64,000 bases of DNA, from positions 1 through 64,000 of the forward strand of contig NZ_JAFBCL010000001.1 in the NCBI RefSeq assembly GCF_016907655.1. Direction: 5' to 3'. Positions 1 through 9,202 of the stretch are shown in pieces. The notes under the pieces are model-generated. The model was not told the DNA's origin and did not search any database. It saw only the letters and a list, made by a program, of their open reading frames with translations. How positions within the stretch are numbered: the first letter of the stretch is position 1; each line of letters begins with the position of its first letter. The position numbers were made by a program, and so were the translations under genes. The DNA is from Saccharothrix algeriensis (GTDB lineage Bacteria; Actinomycetota; Actinomycetes; Mycobacteriales; Pseudonocardiaceae).

Positions 1-378
1 CGCCATCCGGCGCTGCCCCAGGTGCGCCGTCCACTCCCCCTCGACCTCGGCGACCACGGCCCGCGCCACCACACCGGCGGCCAGGCCCCGTTCGGCGACC
101 CGGACCAGGCGGGCGCGCGCGTCGGTGGGGTCGGCGGTGCGCTCCACGTAGCCGGCGCGCTCCAGCTGGTCGACCAGGAACCCCGCGGTCTGCCTGGTGA
201 CCTGCGCGGCCTCGGCCAGCTCGGCCAGCCGCGAGCCGTGGGGCGCGACGCGCTGGAACAGGCGCGCCTGCGCGGGTGTCACGTCGTCGAACCCGGCCTC
301 CGCCAGCGCCGCGAACACCCGGTGCTCCAGTTCGAGGTGCGGGACGTGCAGCAGCAGGTCCATGTCGAGGTCCGCCAA
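1..378 (-). CDS. MarR-family transcriptional regulator (C-terminus cut by window edge)
   Basis: The minus-strand frame is open to the first base and gives 126 codons. It shows a MarR winged-helix core: a helix-rich N-terminus, then a segment with TPAQARLFQ, a recognition-helix region (AAQVTRQTAGFLVDQLE) and a wing containing DPTDARARLV. MarR dimers usually bind palindromes and are released by phenolic or drug-like ligands. I chose the TTG at 378 because the Shine-Dalgarno-like GGGAGG lies 7 nt upstream; GTG at 384 would leave 1 nt and ATG at 363 would leave 22 nt. The last residues lie outside the window. The family call is firm, the start is moderate, and the regulated target is not visible. 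Confidence 0.8.
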   Translation of the reverse strand, partial: MADLDMDLLLHVPHLELEHRVFAALAEAGFDDVTPAQARLFQRVAPHGSRLAELAEAAQVTRQTAGFLVDQLERAGYVERTADPTDARARLVRVAERGLAAGVVARAVVAEVEGEWTAHLGQRRMA

Positions 379-605
379 CGTCACTCCTCCCGGTGGTGGG
401 AGCGCTGATTGAACCAGTCGCCGGCCCGTCTGCCACCTACGGCCCGAAGCCCTACCGCGGGCGGCGGGTGCGCCGCACGCCCGGGACGACCGGACCACCC
501 GCCGGGCCGCCACCCGGACGGGTCGACGCCGGCGCGCCCGCGGCCCCGGCGGTGCTCCCGGGGGTGTCGCGGCGGCGCTCCGGGTGATCGCGGCCGGGCC
601 GGGCG
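379..605. other. Intergenic region between partial MarR gene and PucR gene
   Basis: About 225 bp with no convincing reading frame, RNA gene or strong hairpin. It contains the MarR ribosome binding site and a slightly AT-richer spot around 406-420 that could lie in the MarR promoter or operator. Nothing else is recognisable. Confidence 0.4.
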
Positions 606-1448
606 TCACGGCCGCCGCCCCAGCCGGGTGAGCTTGAGCGCCAGGTGCAGCTCCAGCCTGGCCGCCCCGTCGGCCAGGTCGCGCCCGGTCAGCTCGGCGA
701 TGCGGCCCAGCCGGTAGTACAGGCTGGTGCGGTGCAGGTGCAGGGCCCGCGCGGCGGCGCGGGCGTCGCACCCGCGGTCCAGGTAGACCTCCAGCGTCGT
801 GCGCAGCACGTCGGACAGCCCGGCCAGCACCGCCGCCGGCTCCGCGCCCAGCAGCAGGCGGTAGGCGCCCAGGTCCGACCAGCGCGCGACCCGGGGCAGC
901 GCCGGGTCCAGCGCGGACAGCTCGGCCGCCGCCAGCGCCTGCCGGTAGGCCGCGCCCGCCCGGTCCGGCGGGTGCGGGTCGCTCACCCCGACGTGCCCCG
1001 CCAGGTCGGGCGGCGGGTCGGCGGCGGGCACCGTGCGCACCACGCGCGGGTCCAGCGCCACCACGACCCGCACCGGCGCCCGCTCGCCCACCCGCACGGC
1101 GGCGGCCAGCACGGGCAGGTGGCCGGCCACCGCCGCCGGGTCCACCTCGCCGAGCACCCACAGGTGGCCGACCAGCGCCCCGTGGTGCCGCAGCGGGAAG
1201 CCGACGCGCCCCTGGAACCCCAGCGCCTCGTTCGCGGGCACCCGCACCGGCCCGGTCGCGGCGGCCACGCCGTGCCGGTCCTGCCACTCCGCGACCTCCG
1301 GCGGCACCCGCCGGGCCAGGATCGCGCGCACCCGCGCCGCGTCGACCTCGTCGGTCTGCGCGCTGTGCCCCACCACCCGGCCGGTCACGTCGTCCACGGA
1401 CACCCCGCGGCCCAGCACCCGGGACAGCTCGTCGAGCAGCTCCTGCAT
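606..1448 (-). CDS. PucR/CdaR-type helix-turn-helix regulator
   Basis: Encodes 280 aa. The C-terminus has the PucR-type HTH_30 pattern: a sequence around LEVYLDRGCDARAAARALH, then HRTSLYYRLGRIAELTG, then a leucine-rich end. The N-terminal two thirds resemble the sensory and GGDEF-derived regions of PucR/CdaR regulators, which often control purine, sugar-acid or amino-acid catabolism. A TACAGT box at 1456-1461 (read on this strand) lies 7 nt before the ATG at 1448, so a leaderless start there is more likely than the in-frame GTG at 1457. It is divergent from the PLP enzyme at 1523, a common arrangement of a regulator with its target. The ligand is unknown. Confidence 0.85.
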   Translation of the reverse strand: MQELLDELSRVLGRGVSVDDVTGRVVGHSAQTDEVDAARVRAILARRVPPEVAEWQDRHGVAAATGPVRVPANEALGFQGRVGFPLRHHGALVGHLWVLGEVDPAAVAGHLPVLAAAVRVGERAPVRVVVALDPRVVRTVPAADPPPDLAGHVGVSDPHPPDRAGAAYRQALAAAELSALDPALPRVARWSDLGAYRLLLGAEPAAVLAGLSDVLRTTLEVYLDRGCDARAAARALHLHRTSLYYRLGRIAELTGRDLADGAARLELHLALKLTRLGRRP

Positions 1449-1455
1449 TCCGACC

Positions 1456-1515
1456 ACTGTAGGAACAACTCCCGACCGGGCGCGGTCGCGGCGCGGGTCC
1501 GGCCGGCCCTAGCGT
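1456..1515. promoter_or_regulatory. Divergent pair of leaderless -10 boxes
   Basis: TACAGT on the minus strand (1461 to 1456) is 7 nt from the ATG at 1448. TAGCGT on the plus strand (1510-1515) is 7 nt from the GTG at 1523. Both match the actinobacterial TANNNT box placed to start transcription at the start codon. The two promoters are back to back, so a PucR bound between them could control both genes. No clear -35 boxes were identified. Confidence 0.5.
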
Positions 1516-1522
1516 CGGCGGC

Positions 1523-2842
1523 GTGACCGACAGCAGGATCGCCCCGTGGGCCTCGCCGCGCGCCCGCCGCCGCCTGGCCGAGGTGGAAACCGCCGTGTCC
1601 GCCGACCTGAGCGCCGCCGGGGTCGCCCGGACCGTGCGCGCCGCCCTGGACGCGCACGCCGCGCAGGTCGACGACGACGGCATCGTGCTCTACGCGGGCG
1701 CCAACGTGCTCAGCCCGACCGCCGCCGCGGCGATCCCGACCTCGCTGTCCGGCCGGCCCAGCATGGGCTGGCCGGGCGAGAAGTACCAGGTGGGCCTGGA
1801 GCACCTGGACACCCTGGAGGTGCTGGCCCCGCTGCTGGTCGCCGACCTGGTGGAGGGCGCCCACGCCGAGGTGCGGCTGCAGAGCGCGACCCTGGCCAAC
1901 CTCGCGGTCTACACCGCCTTCGCCCGGCCCGGCGACACGATCGCCGTGCTGCCCGAGGCCGCCGGCGGGCACGCCAGCCACCACGCCCGAGGCGTGCCGG
2001 CGGTGCGCGGGCTGACCGTCGTGGACCTGCCCTACGACCCGGGGCGGTTCGACGTCGACCACGCGCGGCTGCCCGGCTTCCTGCACGCGCACCGGCCGCG
2101 GGTCGTGGTCCTCGGGGCCAGCCTGATGCTGTTCCCGCACGACGTGGCGGCGGTGCGGGCGGCGTGCGACGAGGTCGGCGCGATCCTGCTCTACGACGCC
2201 TCGCACGTGGCGGGCCTGGTGGCGGCCAAGGCGTTCCAGCGCCCGCTGCACGAGGGCGCGCACGTGCTGACGTTCTCCACCTACAAGTCCTTCGGCGGCC
2301 CCTCCGGCGGCTGCGTGGTCACCCGCGACCCCGGGCTGGCCGAGCGCGTCTCCACCGTGGCCTACCCCGGGATGCTGGCCAACTACGACGCCGGCCGCCT
2401 GGGCGCGCTGGCCGTGACCGCCGCCGAGCTGGCCGAGCGCGGCGCGGACTACGCGGCGGCGTGCGCGGCCAACGCCCGGGCGCTGGCCCGCGCCCTGCAC
2501 GACGAGGGGTTCGCGGTGGCCGGGCGGGACGGCGAGTTCACCCGCTCCCACCACGTGGCCGTCGACGCGCTCGCCCTGGGCGGCGGCGAGGCGGCGGCGG
2601 TGCTGCTGGGCGAGGCCGGCGTCTACCTCAGCGGCATCGGCCTGCCGTGGCAGCGGCCCGACGAGGGCCTGCGCGGCCTGCGCGTCGGCACCCAGGAGAT
2701 CACCCGGCGCGGCTTCACCCCGCGGGACCAGCCGGCCGTCGCGGCGCTGCTGCGCCGGGCCCTGCTGGACCGCGAGGCGCCCGACCGCGTCCGCGCCGAC
2801 GCCGTCGCCCTGCGCCGGGAGGTCAACCGCCGGCCGGCGTGA
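1523..2842 (+). CDS. Serine hydroxymethyltransferase-like PLP-dependent enzyme
   Basis: Encodes 439 aa of fold-type I PLP enzyme related to GlyA. An N-terminal stretch with GRPSMGWPGEKY is followed by a GlyA-like HLDTLE region. DASHVAG (Asp225, His228) contacts the cofactor ring, and FSTYKSFGGPSGG carries the probable Schiff-base Lys255. Canonical GlyA has T-T-T-H-K-T-L-R-G-P at the last site, so this protein has lost the His before the lysine and several folate-loop residues. That points to a paralogue acting on another beta-hydroxy or alpha-methyl amino acid, for example an aldolase or hydroxymethyl-transfer activity, rather than housekeeping GlyA. Divergent from the PucR gene; the leaderless GTG start is supported by TAGCGT. 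Confidence 0.8.
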   Translation: MTDSRIAPWASPRARRRLAEVETAVSADLSAAGVARTVRAALDAHAAQVDDDGIVLYAGANVLSPTAAAAIPTSLSGRPSMGWPGEKYQVGLEHLDTLEVLAPLLVADLVEGAHAEVRLQSATLANLAVYTAFARPGDTIAVLPEAAGGHASHHARGVPAVRGLTVVDLPYDPGRFDVDHARLPGFLHAHRPRVVVLGASLMLFPHDVAAVRAACDEVGAILLYDASHVAGLVAAKAFQRPLHEGAHVLTFSTYKSFGGPSGGCVVTRDPGLAERVSTVAYPGMLANYDAGRLGALAVTAAELAERGADYAAACAANARALARALHDEGFAVAGRDGEFTRSHHVAVDALALGGGEAAAVLLGEAGVYLSGIGLPWQRPDEGLRGLRVGTQEITRRGFTPRDQPAVAALLRRALLDREAPDRVRADAVALRREVNRRPA

Positions 2843-2890
2843 CCGGGGCCCCGTCGCCCTGCGGCCGAGCCGGGTGAGGCGCACGACACC

Positions 2891-2933
2891 CCCGGTTTTG
2901 GACGATCGTCCAGTACGATCGTCCAAAACCGGG
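2891..2933. promoter_or_regulatory. 43-bp palindromic operator for the adjacent TetR
   Basis: Two perfect 19-bp arms (2891-2909 and 2915-2933) flank a 5-bp centre. Each half contains ACGATCGTCC, and the left half is itself the palindrome GGACGATCGTCC. TACGAT at 2914-2919 could be a -10 box, so bound repressor would cover the promoter. The element ends 7 bp before the TetR start codon and overlaps its GGGAGG ribosome site, which fits autorepression of the TetR-monooxygenase operon. Confidence 0.85.
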
Positions 2934-2940
2934 AGGCACG

Positions 2941-3462
2941 ATGTCACAGGTCAGGGAGCGGCTGCTCGGCGCGGCCGCGGAACTCATCGCCGAGAAGGGC
3001 TGGGGCGCGGTCAGCACCCGCGTGCTGGCCGAGCGGGCGGGCGTCGGGTCGGGCGTGGTGCACTACCACTTCGACTCCACGCAGGCCGTGCTGGTCGAGG
3101 CCGCCGTCGGCGCGCTGCGGGCGGCGCTGGCGGGCCTGCCCGACCTGCCGGCCGCCGCCGAGCCCGAGCAGGTCCTCGACGCGCTGCTGGCGGCCCTGGA
3201 CGAGGCGGGCGGCCAGGAGCTGTTCACCGAGACCTTCCTCGCCGCCACCCGCAACGACGACCTGCGGCGCGCCGTCGCCGCGGTGCTGGCCGACTTCCGC
3301 CGCGTCCTGGCCGCGTGGCTGGCCGACCGCGGCGTCCCGTCCCCCGAGGCCACCGCGGCGGTGCTCGCGGCCTCGGTCGACGGCCTGCTGCTGCACCGCG
3401 CGCTGGACCCGGGGCTGACCCGCGCGGTCGTCGTGCCCGTCCTGGGCCGGGTCCTGCGATGA
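2941..3462 (+). CDS. TetR-family repressor
   Basis: Encodes 173 aa. Residues 5-50 form the TetR helix-turn-helix with the pattern AAELIAEKGWGAVSTRVLAE followed by AGVGSGVVHYHF. The remainder is an all-helical ligand-binding and dimer domain of normal length. GGGAGG sits 4 nt before the ATG. The stop overlaps the start of the flavin monooxygenase (ATGA at 3459), so both genes are probably translated from one mRNA. With the 43-bp palindrome upstream, a self-regulated operon induced by a substrate of the monooxygenase is likely; the inducer is unknown. Confidence 0.9.
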   Translation: MSQVRERLLGAAAELIAEKGWGAVSTRVLAERAGVGSGVVHYHFDSTQAVLVEAAVGALRAALAGLPDLPAAAEPEQVLDALLAALDEAGGQELFTETFLAATRNDDLRRAVAAVLADFRRVLAAWLADRGVPSPEATAAVLAASVDGLLLHRALDPGLTRAVVVPVLGRVLR

Positions 3463-4598
3463 GGGTCGTGGTCTGCGGGGCCGGGATCACCGGCCTCACC
3501 CTCGCCGGCCTGCTCGCGGCCGACGGCCACGACGTCGTGGTGCTGGAGCGCTCCCCCGCCCCCCGCCCCGAGGGCTACATGATCGACTTCTTCGGGCCGG
3601 GCTACGACGTCGCCGAGCGGATGGGCCTGCTGCCCCGGTTCCACGAGCTGGGCTACCGGTTCGCCGAGGCCGGCTACCACGACGCGACCGGCAGGCGGCG
3701 GGCCGGGCTGAGCTTCCGGCGCTTCGCCGAGTCCGTGGGCGGGCGGATGGTCAGCATCATGCGCCCCGACGTGGAGCACGTCCTGCGCACCGCCCTGCCG
3801 GCGCGGGCGGCCCCGCGCTACGGCGTGTCCGTCGTCGGGGTGGACGACCGGGCCGACGGCGTGTCGGTCGCCCTGTCCGACGGCACCGCGCTGCGGGCCG
3901 ACCTGCTGGTGGGCGCGGACGGCATCCACTCGACCGTGCGGCGGCTGGTGTTCGGCGAGGAGCGGCGGTTCCTGCGCCCCCTGGGCTTCCACACCGCCGC
4001 GTTCACCTTCACCGACCCCGAGGTGCACCGGCTGGTCGAGGACCGGTTCTGCCTGACCGACACGGTGGACAGGCAGGTCGGGTGCTACGGGCTGCGCGAC
4101 GGGCGGGTGGCGGTGTTCACCGTGCACCGCACCCCGGACCGGACCCTGCCCGACGACCCCCGGGCGGCGGTGCGCGCGGCCTACGGCACGCTGGGCTGGA
4201 TCGTGCCCCGGGCGCTGGACCGGTGCCCGCCGGAGGTCTACTACGACCTGGTCGCCCAGGTCGAGCTGCCCCGGTGGAGCACCGGCCGGGTCGTGCTGGC
4301 CGGCGACGCGTGCGGCGCGGTGTCCCTGCTGGCCGGGCAGGGCGCGTCGTTGGGCATGGGCGGGGCGTTCGCGCTGGCCGGGCACCTGGACGACCCGGCC
4401 GCCTACGAACGCCGCTGGCGCCCCGTCGTCACCGGCAAGCAGCAGGTCGCCCGGTCCGGCGCCCGCTGGTTCCTGCCCGCCACGGCCCTGCGCCTGCACG
4501 CCCGCCGGTGGATGATGCGCCTGGCCGGGCTGCCGTGGGTGGACCGCCGGATCGCCCGCAGCCTGGTCGGCAAACCGACCGCGCTGGTCGGCGACTGA
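3459..4598 (+). CDS. FAD-dependent monooxygenase (PHBH/TetX-like fold)
   Basis: Encodes 379 aa. It has an N-terminal dinucleotide motif (VVVCGAGITGLTLAGLLA), the DG motif (LLVGADGIHSTVRR) and the FAD-ribityl motif (VVLAGDACGAVSLLAGQG). This is the class A flavoprotein hydroxylase pattern, using NAD(P)H and O2 to hydroxylate an aromatic or polyketide-like substrate. The GD motif has GDACGAVS instead of the usual GDAAH-P, as in some TetX-like and small-molecule-modifying members. The ATG overlaps the TetR stop, so the pair is translationally coupled. A role in drug or metabolite modification is inference. Confidence 0.85.
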   Translation: MRVVVCGAGITGLTLAGLLAADGHDVVVLERSPAPRPEGYMIDFFGPGYDVAERMGLLPRFHELGYRFAEAGYHDATGRRRAGLSFRRFAESVGGRMVSIMRPDVEHVLRTALPARAAPRYGVSVVGVDDRADGVSVALSDGTALRADLLVGADGIHSTVRRLVFGEERRFLRPLGFHTAAFTFTDPEVHRLVEDRFCLTDTVDRQVGCYGLRDGRVAVFTVHRTPDRTLPDDPRAAVRAAYGTLGWIVPRALDRCPPEVYYDLVAQVELPRWSTGRVVLAGDACGAVSLLAGQGASLGMGGAFALAGHLDDPAAYERRWRPVVTGKQQVARSGARWFLPATALRLHARRWMMRLAGLPWVDRRIARSLVGKPTALVGD

Positions 4599-4615
4599 TC
4601 GCGCTGGTCGGCGAC
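4581..4615. repeat. 15-bp direct repeat straddling the monooxygenase stop codon
   Basis: GCGCTGGTCGGCGAC occurs at 4581-4595, encoding the last residues, and again at 4601-4615 just after the TGA. It looks like a 20-bp tandem duplication at the 3' end, probably slippage. No function is evident. Confidence 0.6.
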
Positions 4616-4706
4616 CGGCCGCGCGTCACGCCGACGGGTCCGCCCACCGCGCGCGGGCGGCCGGGACCTCGGCGGCCACCGCGGGGCGAACGCCGCCGAG
4701 GCCGGC

Positions 4707-5696
4707 TCAGCGGGGACCGGCCGCCGCGGCGCAGCGCCGGGCCAGCCGCGCGAAGGCCGCCCTCAGCTCGGGCGGGCCGACGACCTCGATGTCGGCGTCG
4801 AACCCGCCGAGGGCGGCGGCCAGCGCGGGCCACGACCAGGAGCCCAGCACGAGCCGGCAGCGGTCGGGGCCCAGTGGCTCGACCACCCCGTCGCGCAGGT
4901 GGCCGGACACGGCGTCGGCGGGCAGGCCGAGGACGACCTCGCCGCGGCAGGGCCAGTCCGCCGGGCCGGCGGAGCCGCGGAACCGGCCGGTCACGAAGGC
5001 CGGCACGTCGCCCCCGGGCACCTCGCGCGGGGTGAAGCGCGGCCCGGTCGGGACGCGCGGGGTGACCCGGTCGGCGCGGAAGATCCGCCAGTCCGCGCGG
5101 TCGAGGTCCCAGGCGAGCAGGTACCAGCGCCCGCCCCGGGCCACCAGGTGGTGGGGCTGCACCCGGCGCGGCGGCCGGTCGGCGGCCGGGGTGGTCGCGC
5201 CCTGCGGCGGGGAGACGGGGGCGTAGTCGAAGCGCAGCACCTCGCAGGCGTGGACGGCGGCGGCCAGGGTGGCCAGCACACCGCTGTCGACCTGCGGTTC
5301 CGGTCGGGGCCACGCGACGGTGGTGAACCCGAAGGTGTCGACGCGGCGGCGCAACCGCGCGGGCATCACCTGCCGCACGGTGTTCAGCGCGCGCACCGCG
5401 GCCTCCTCGATCCCCGCGCCCGCGGTGGTGGCGATCCGCAGCGCGACGGCGAGGGCCACGGCCTGCTCGTCGTCGAACAGCAGCGGCGGCAGCTCGGCCC
5501 CGGCGCCGAGCCGGTAGCCGCCGTCGGGCCCCTTGACCGCCGCGATGGGGTAGCCCAGCTCGCGCAACCGGTCGACGTCGCGGCGCACGGTGCGCGGGCT
5601 GACCCCCAGCCGCTCCGCCAGCAGCGCCCCGGGCCAGTCCCGGCGCGCCTGGAGCAGCGAGAGCATCGACAGCAGCCGCGCTGAGGTTTTCGGCAT
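4707..5696 (-). CDS. WYL-domain (YafY-type) transcriptional regulator
   Basis: Encodes 329 aa from the ATG at 5696; in-frame ATGs at 5705 and 5726 are alternatives. Residues 1-60 are an HTH_11/DeoR-like winged helix (RLLSMLSLLQ, then GVSPRTVRRDVDRLRELGYPI). The WYL region follows, with HHLVARGGRWYLLAWD and FRADRV, and then a WCX-type C-terminal domain. WYL regulators bind nucleic-acid or small-molecule ligands. A DinB-family gene is a frequent neighbour of this subfamily, and a DinB remnant lies just upstream here. Confidence 0.88.
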   Translation of the reverse strand: MPKTSARLLSMLSLLQARRDWPGALLAERLGVSPRTVRRDVDRLRELGYPIAAVKGPDGGYRLGAGAELPPLLFDDEQAVALAVALRIATTAGAGIEEAAVRALNTVRQVMPARLRRRVDTFGFTTVAWPRPEPQVDSGVLATLAAAVHACEVLRFDYAPVSPPQGATTPAADRPPRRVQPHHLVARGGRWYLLAWDLDRADWRIFRADRVTPRVPTGPRFTPREVPGGDVPAFVTGRFRGSAGPADWPCRGEVVLGLPADAVSGHLRDGVVEPLGPDRCRLVLGSWSWPALAAALGGFDADIEVVGPPELRAAFARLARRCAAAAGPR

Positions 5697-5740
5697 GACC
5701 CCCATCCTGCCCCAGGAAGCGGACACATCCTGGCCGCTTC

Positions 5741-6000
5741 CGCCCGCTGCCCGGCGAGACGCCGGCCGACGTCCTCCGCCGCCACGAGCAGGCCGCCGCC
5801 CGGACCGCGCAGGCCGCCGCCACCGTCGCCGACCTGTCGGCCACCCACCCGCTGCCGGCGGCGGCGTGGAACGAGTCGGGCGCGGTGTTCGGCGTGCGCC
5901 GCGTCCTGACGCACCTCATCGCGGAGACCGCCCATCACGCCGGGCTCGCCGACATCCTGCGCGAGGCGCTCGACGGACAGGAGTCGAGCTGCCCCCCGTC
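5741..6000 (+). pseudogene. DinB/DUF664 family gene remnant
   Basis: The frame beginning near 5741 encodes the C-terminal half of a DUF664 DinB-like protein: PADVLRRHEQAAARTAQAAA, then WNESGAVFGVRRVLTHLIAE, then TAHHAGLADILREALDG. The metal-ligand HxxxH of the last helix is present (His in TAHHAGLAD). The N-terminal half, including the first metal-binding histidine, is absent: upstream sequence belongs to the divergent regulator, and there is no start or ribosome site. The end runs into the rox terminator hairpin without a stop. It is best read as a decayed gene once paired with the WYL regulator. Confidence 0.7.
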
Positions 6001-6034
6001 GCGGTGGGGCCGGGCGCTCGCCCGGCCCCACCGC
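6001..6034 (-). terminator. Intrinsic terminator of the rox-like gene
   Basis: A perfect 16-bp stem (6001-6016 with 6019-6034) closed by 2 nt sits 8 nt past the stop codon of the minus-strand monooxygenase. There is no U-tract, as is common in high-GC actinobacteria. Confidence 0.75.
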
Positions 6035-6042
6035 GCCCGGGA

Positions 6043-7621
<1,579 letters not shown>

Positions 7622-7658
7622 GGGTCTCACCTCCTCGGGCGGGGTCACGGTCCACCGC

Positions 7659-7688
7659 AAGCTACAAGTCCGAGCGCGACCCGTCCAA
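7659..7688 (-). promoter_or_regulatory. Sigma70-type promoter of the leader-rox unit
   Basis: On the minus strand TTGGAC (7688 to 7683), 18 bp, TAGCTT (7664 to 7659). Transcription would begin near 7652, about 30 nt before the leader GTG. Rifamycin-responsive genes can carry an inverted repeat near the promoter; I see no clear one here. A 13-bp palindrome, CGTCACGGTGACG, lies further upstream at 7791-7803. Confidence 0.6.
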
Positions 7689-7832
7689 CCCCTTTCCGAC
7701 GTCGACGCGGGACCTGCGAGCAGGGTGACCGACCGCCCCGGTGGCCCTTGCACACCGCGTTGCGGAGCAGGCGGGGACACCACCGCCTTTCGTCACGGTG
7801 ACGACCCTCTGGTTCCGGGGGGAACAGCGCGC

Positions 7833-9056
7833 CTATTCGCCCGGTGTCGGGAGCAGGGCCTGCCCGACGAGGTCGGCGGCGCTGCGGGAGGGGTCCCGGG
7901 CGGCGTGGTTGTAGACCTGTTCGGTGGTGTCGAGGCTGCTGTGGCCGACGTCGGCCTGGACGTGGACCAGCTCGGCGCCCGCTTCGACCGCGGTGGTGAC
8001 GTAGAAGTGGCGCAGGGCGTGGGGGTGCATGGTGTCGGCGACATCGCGCAGCGGGTCGCCTGCCGCTGCGGCGATGCGGCGCAGCAGTTGCCAGATCGCC
8101 TGGCGTTGGTAGCGGTTGCCGGTGCGGGTGGTCAGCAGCGGCTGTGACCGTGCCGCGGCACGGCTGCCCGCCCGCGACACCTCGGTGCTGAGGCTGGTGC
8201 GGTGGTGCAGGTAGTCCATCAGGGCGGTGTCGGCGAGGGCGTGGAGGTAGACGATCCGGACCTTGCCGCCCTTGCCCCGCACGCGCAGGGCACGTCGGCC
8301 CCGGGTGACGTGCAGGTCGGAGCGGTCCAGGTGGCAGATTTCGCTGACGCGCAGGCCGAGGGTGAACAGGGCGACGACCGCGCCGGCGCGTGCGGTGTCC
8401 ACGGGGCCGGCGCCGCGCCGGGGTGCGACGGCGGCGTCGTAGAGGGCGCGGACCTGCCGGTTGGTGAGGGTGACGGTGCTGGTGGTGCTGTCACGGGCGA
8501 CGACCAGGCCCAGGCGGCGGCGGTCGAGCGCGGCGGGGTTGCCGGCGGCGAGTCCGACGTCGGCCAGGTGGGTGTAGAGGGCTTTGACGGTGGCCAGCAT
8601 CCGGTCGCGGGTGGCGACGGCCGCTCCCGCGTCGGCCAGCCGGCCGAGCCAGGTTTTGACCTCGGTCGACCGGGCGCGCAGGGGGTCCAGCCCGTGGTGG
8701 GCGCACCAGCGGAACCAGTGCAGGTGCCGCAGGTGACCGCGTGGCGCGGGCGGTGGGCGACGCCCGTCGTCGCTGTCGGCGAGGGAGATGCCCACGGCGT
8801 CGGTGTAGCGGTGCACGGCCTGCGCCCAGGCGGTGTCGTGCCACGCCCACTCGCGGATGTCGGCGGCGCCGACCGGCAGGCCGAGACCTTCGGCGTAGGT
8901 GCGCCGGGTGGCGGGGTTGCCGTAGCCGGCGAGCCACTCGGCGATCTCGCCGAGCAGGGCCGCCGGGTCGTCCACCCCCGGCCACGGGCCGTCCGAGGGC
9001 CCCCGGTTTTTCCGGGTGTCGTCGACGCCGCCGCGGACAGCCTGGATATCACTCAT
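7833..9056 (-). CDS. Tyrosine recombinase (XerC/D-like integrase)
   Basis: Encodes 407 aa. A SAM-like core-binding N-terminal domain (about 30-165) is followed by the catalytic domain with a complete set of residues: Arg236 (LGLRVSEI), a lysine in the GKGGKVR beta-hairpin (262-266), His346-x-x-Arg349 (HPHALRHF), His372 (VGHSSLDTT) and nucleophile Tyr382 (VYNH). It should therefore be active in strand exchange. No excisionase, phage or conjugation genes are adjacent. The gene is divergent from a coiled-coil protein across an AT-rich intergenic region with two dyads, suggesting a dedicated recombination or regulatory unit rather than a classical integrated element. Confidence 0.9.
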   Translation of the reverse strand: MSDIQAVRGGVDDTRKNRGPSDGPWPGVDDPAALLGEIAEWLAGYGNPATRRTYAEGLGLPVGAADIREWAWHDTAWAQAVHRYTDAVGISLADSDDGRRPPPAPRGHLRHLHWFRWCAHHGLDPLRARSTEVKTWLGRLADAGAAVATRDRMLATVKALYTHLADVGLAAGNPAALDRRRLGLVVARDSTTSTVTLTNRQVRALYDAAVAPRRGAGPVDTARAGAVVALFTLGLRVSEICHLDRSDLHVTRGRRALRVRGKGGKVRIVYLHALADTALMDYLHHRTSLSTEVSRAGSRAAARSQPLLTTRTGNRYQRQAIWQLLRRIAAAAGDPLRDVADTMHPHALRHFYVTTAVEAGAELVHVQADVGHSSLDTTEQVYNHAARDPSRSAADLVGQALLPTPGE

Positions 9057-9107
9057 CGTGCCAACCGTTCACCCAAGAGTAGCGAAGATCCGACCACCCT
9101 GATCTTA

Positions 9108-9131
9108 GCTACAAAAGCTTTGTTCTGTAGC
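9108..9131. repeat. Inverted repeat GCTACA/TGTAGC in the recombinase intergenic region
   Basis: GCTACA (9108-9113) and TGTAGC (9126-9131) flank a 12-bp centre that contains the palindrome AAAGCTTT. Arms extend to 9 bp with one mismatch. The setting, an AT-rich dyad next to a tyrosine recombinase, fits a core recombination site or a protein-binding site. Confidence 0.6.
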
Positions 9132-9144
9132 TGAGTGATGTTGC

Positions 9145-9184
9145 GGTTACTCAACTCCAACATGGGGTTGATGGTTGGGTAACC
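9145..9184. promoter_or_regulatory. Nested dyad overlapping the coiled-coil gene promoter
   Basis: GGTTAC at 9145-9150 pairs with GTAACC at 9179-9184. Inside, CAACTCC at 9152-9158 nearly mirrors GGGGTTG at 9164-9170. The dyad covers the -35 box and much of the spacer of the promoter for the gene at 9203, so a bound protein could repress it. Confidence 0.55.
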
Positions 9185-9196
9185 TTCTACTAGGAT
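9168..9196 (+). promoter_or_regulatory. Leaderless promoter of the coiled-coil gene
   Basis: TTGATG (9168-9173), a 17-bp spacer and TAGGAT (9191-9196), followed 6 nt later by the ATG at 9203. Both boxes match the sigma70-type consensus, and the spacing predicts a leaderless mRNA. Confidence 0.7.
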
Positions 9197-9202
9197 TCGA
9201 TC

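Noticed and set aside
7641..7832. A rifamycin-associated inverted repeat upstream of the rox-like gene
   Set aside because: The CTTG-containing promoter region has direct rather than inverted symmetry, and I could not match a known element with certainty.
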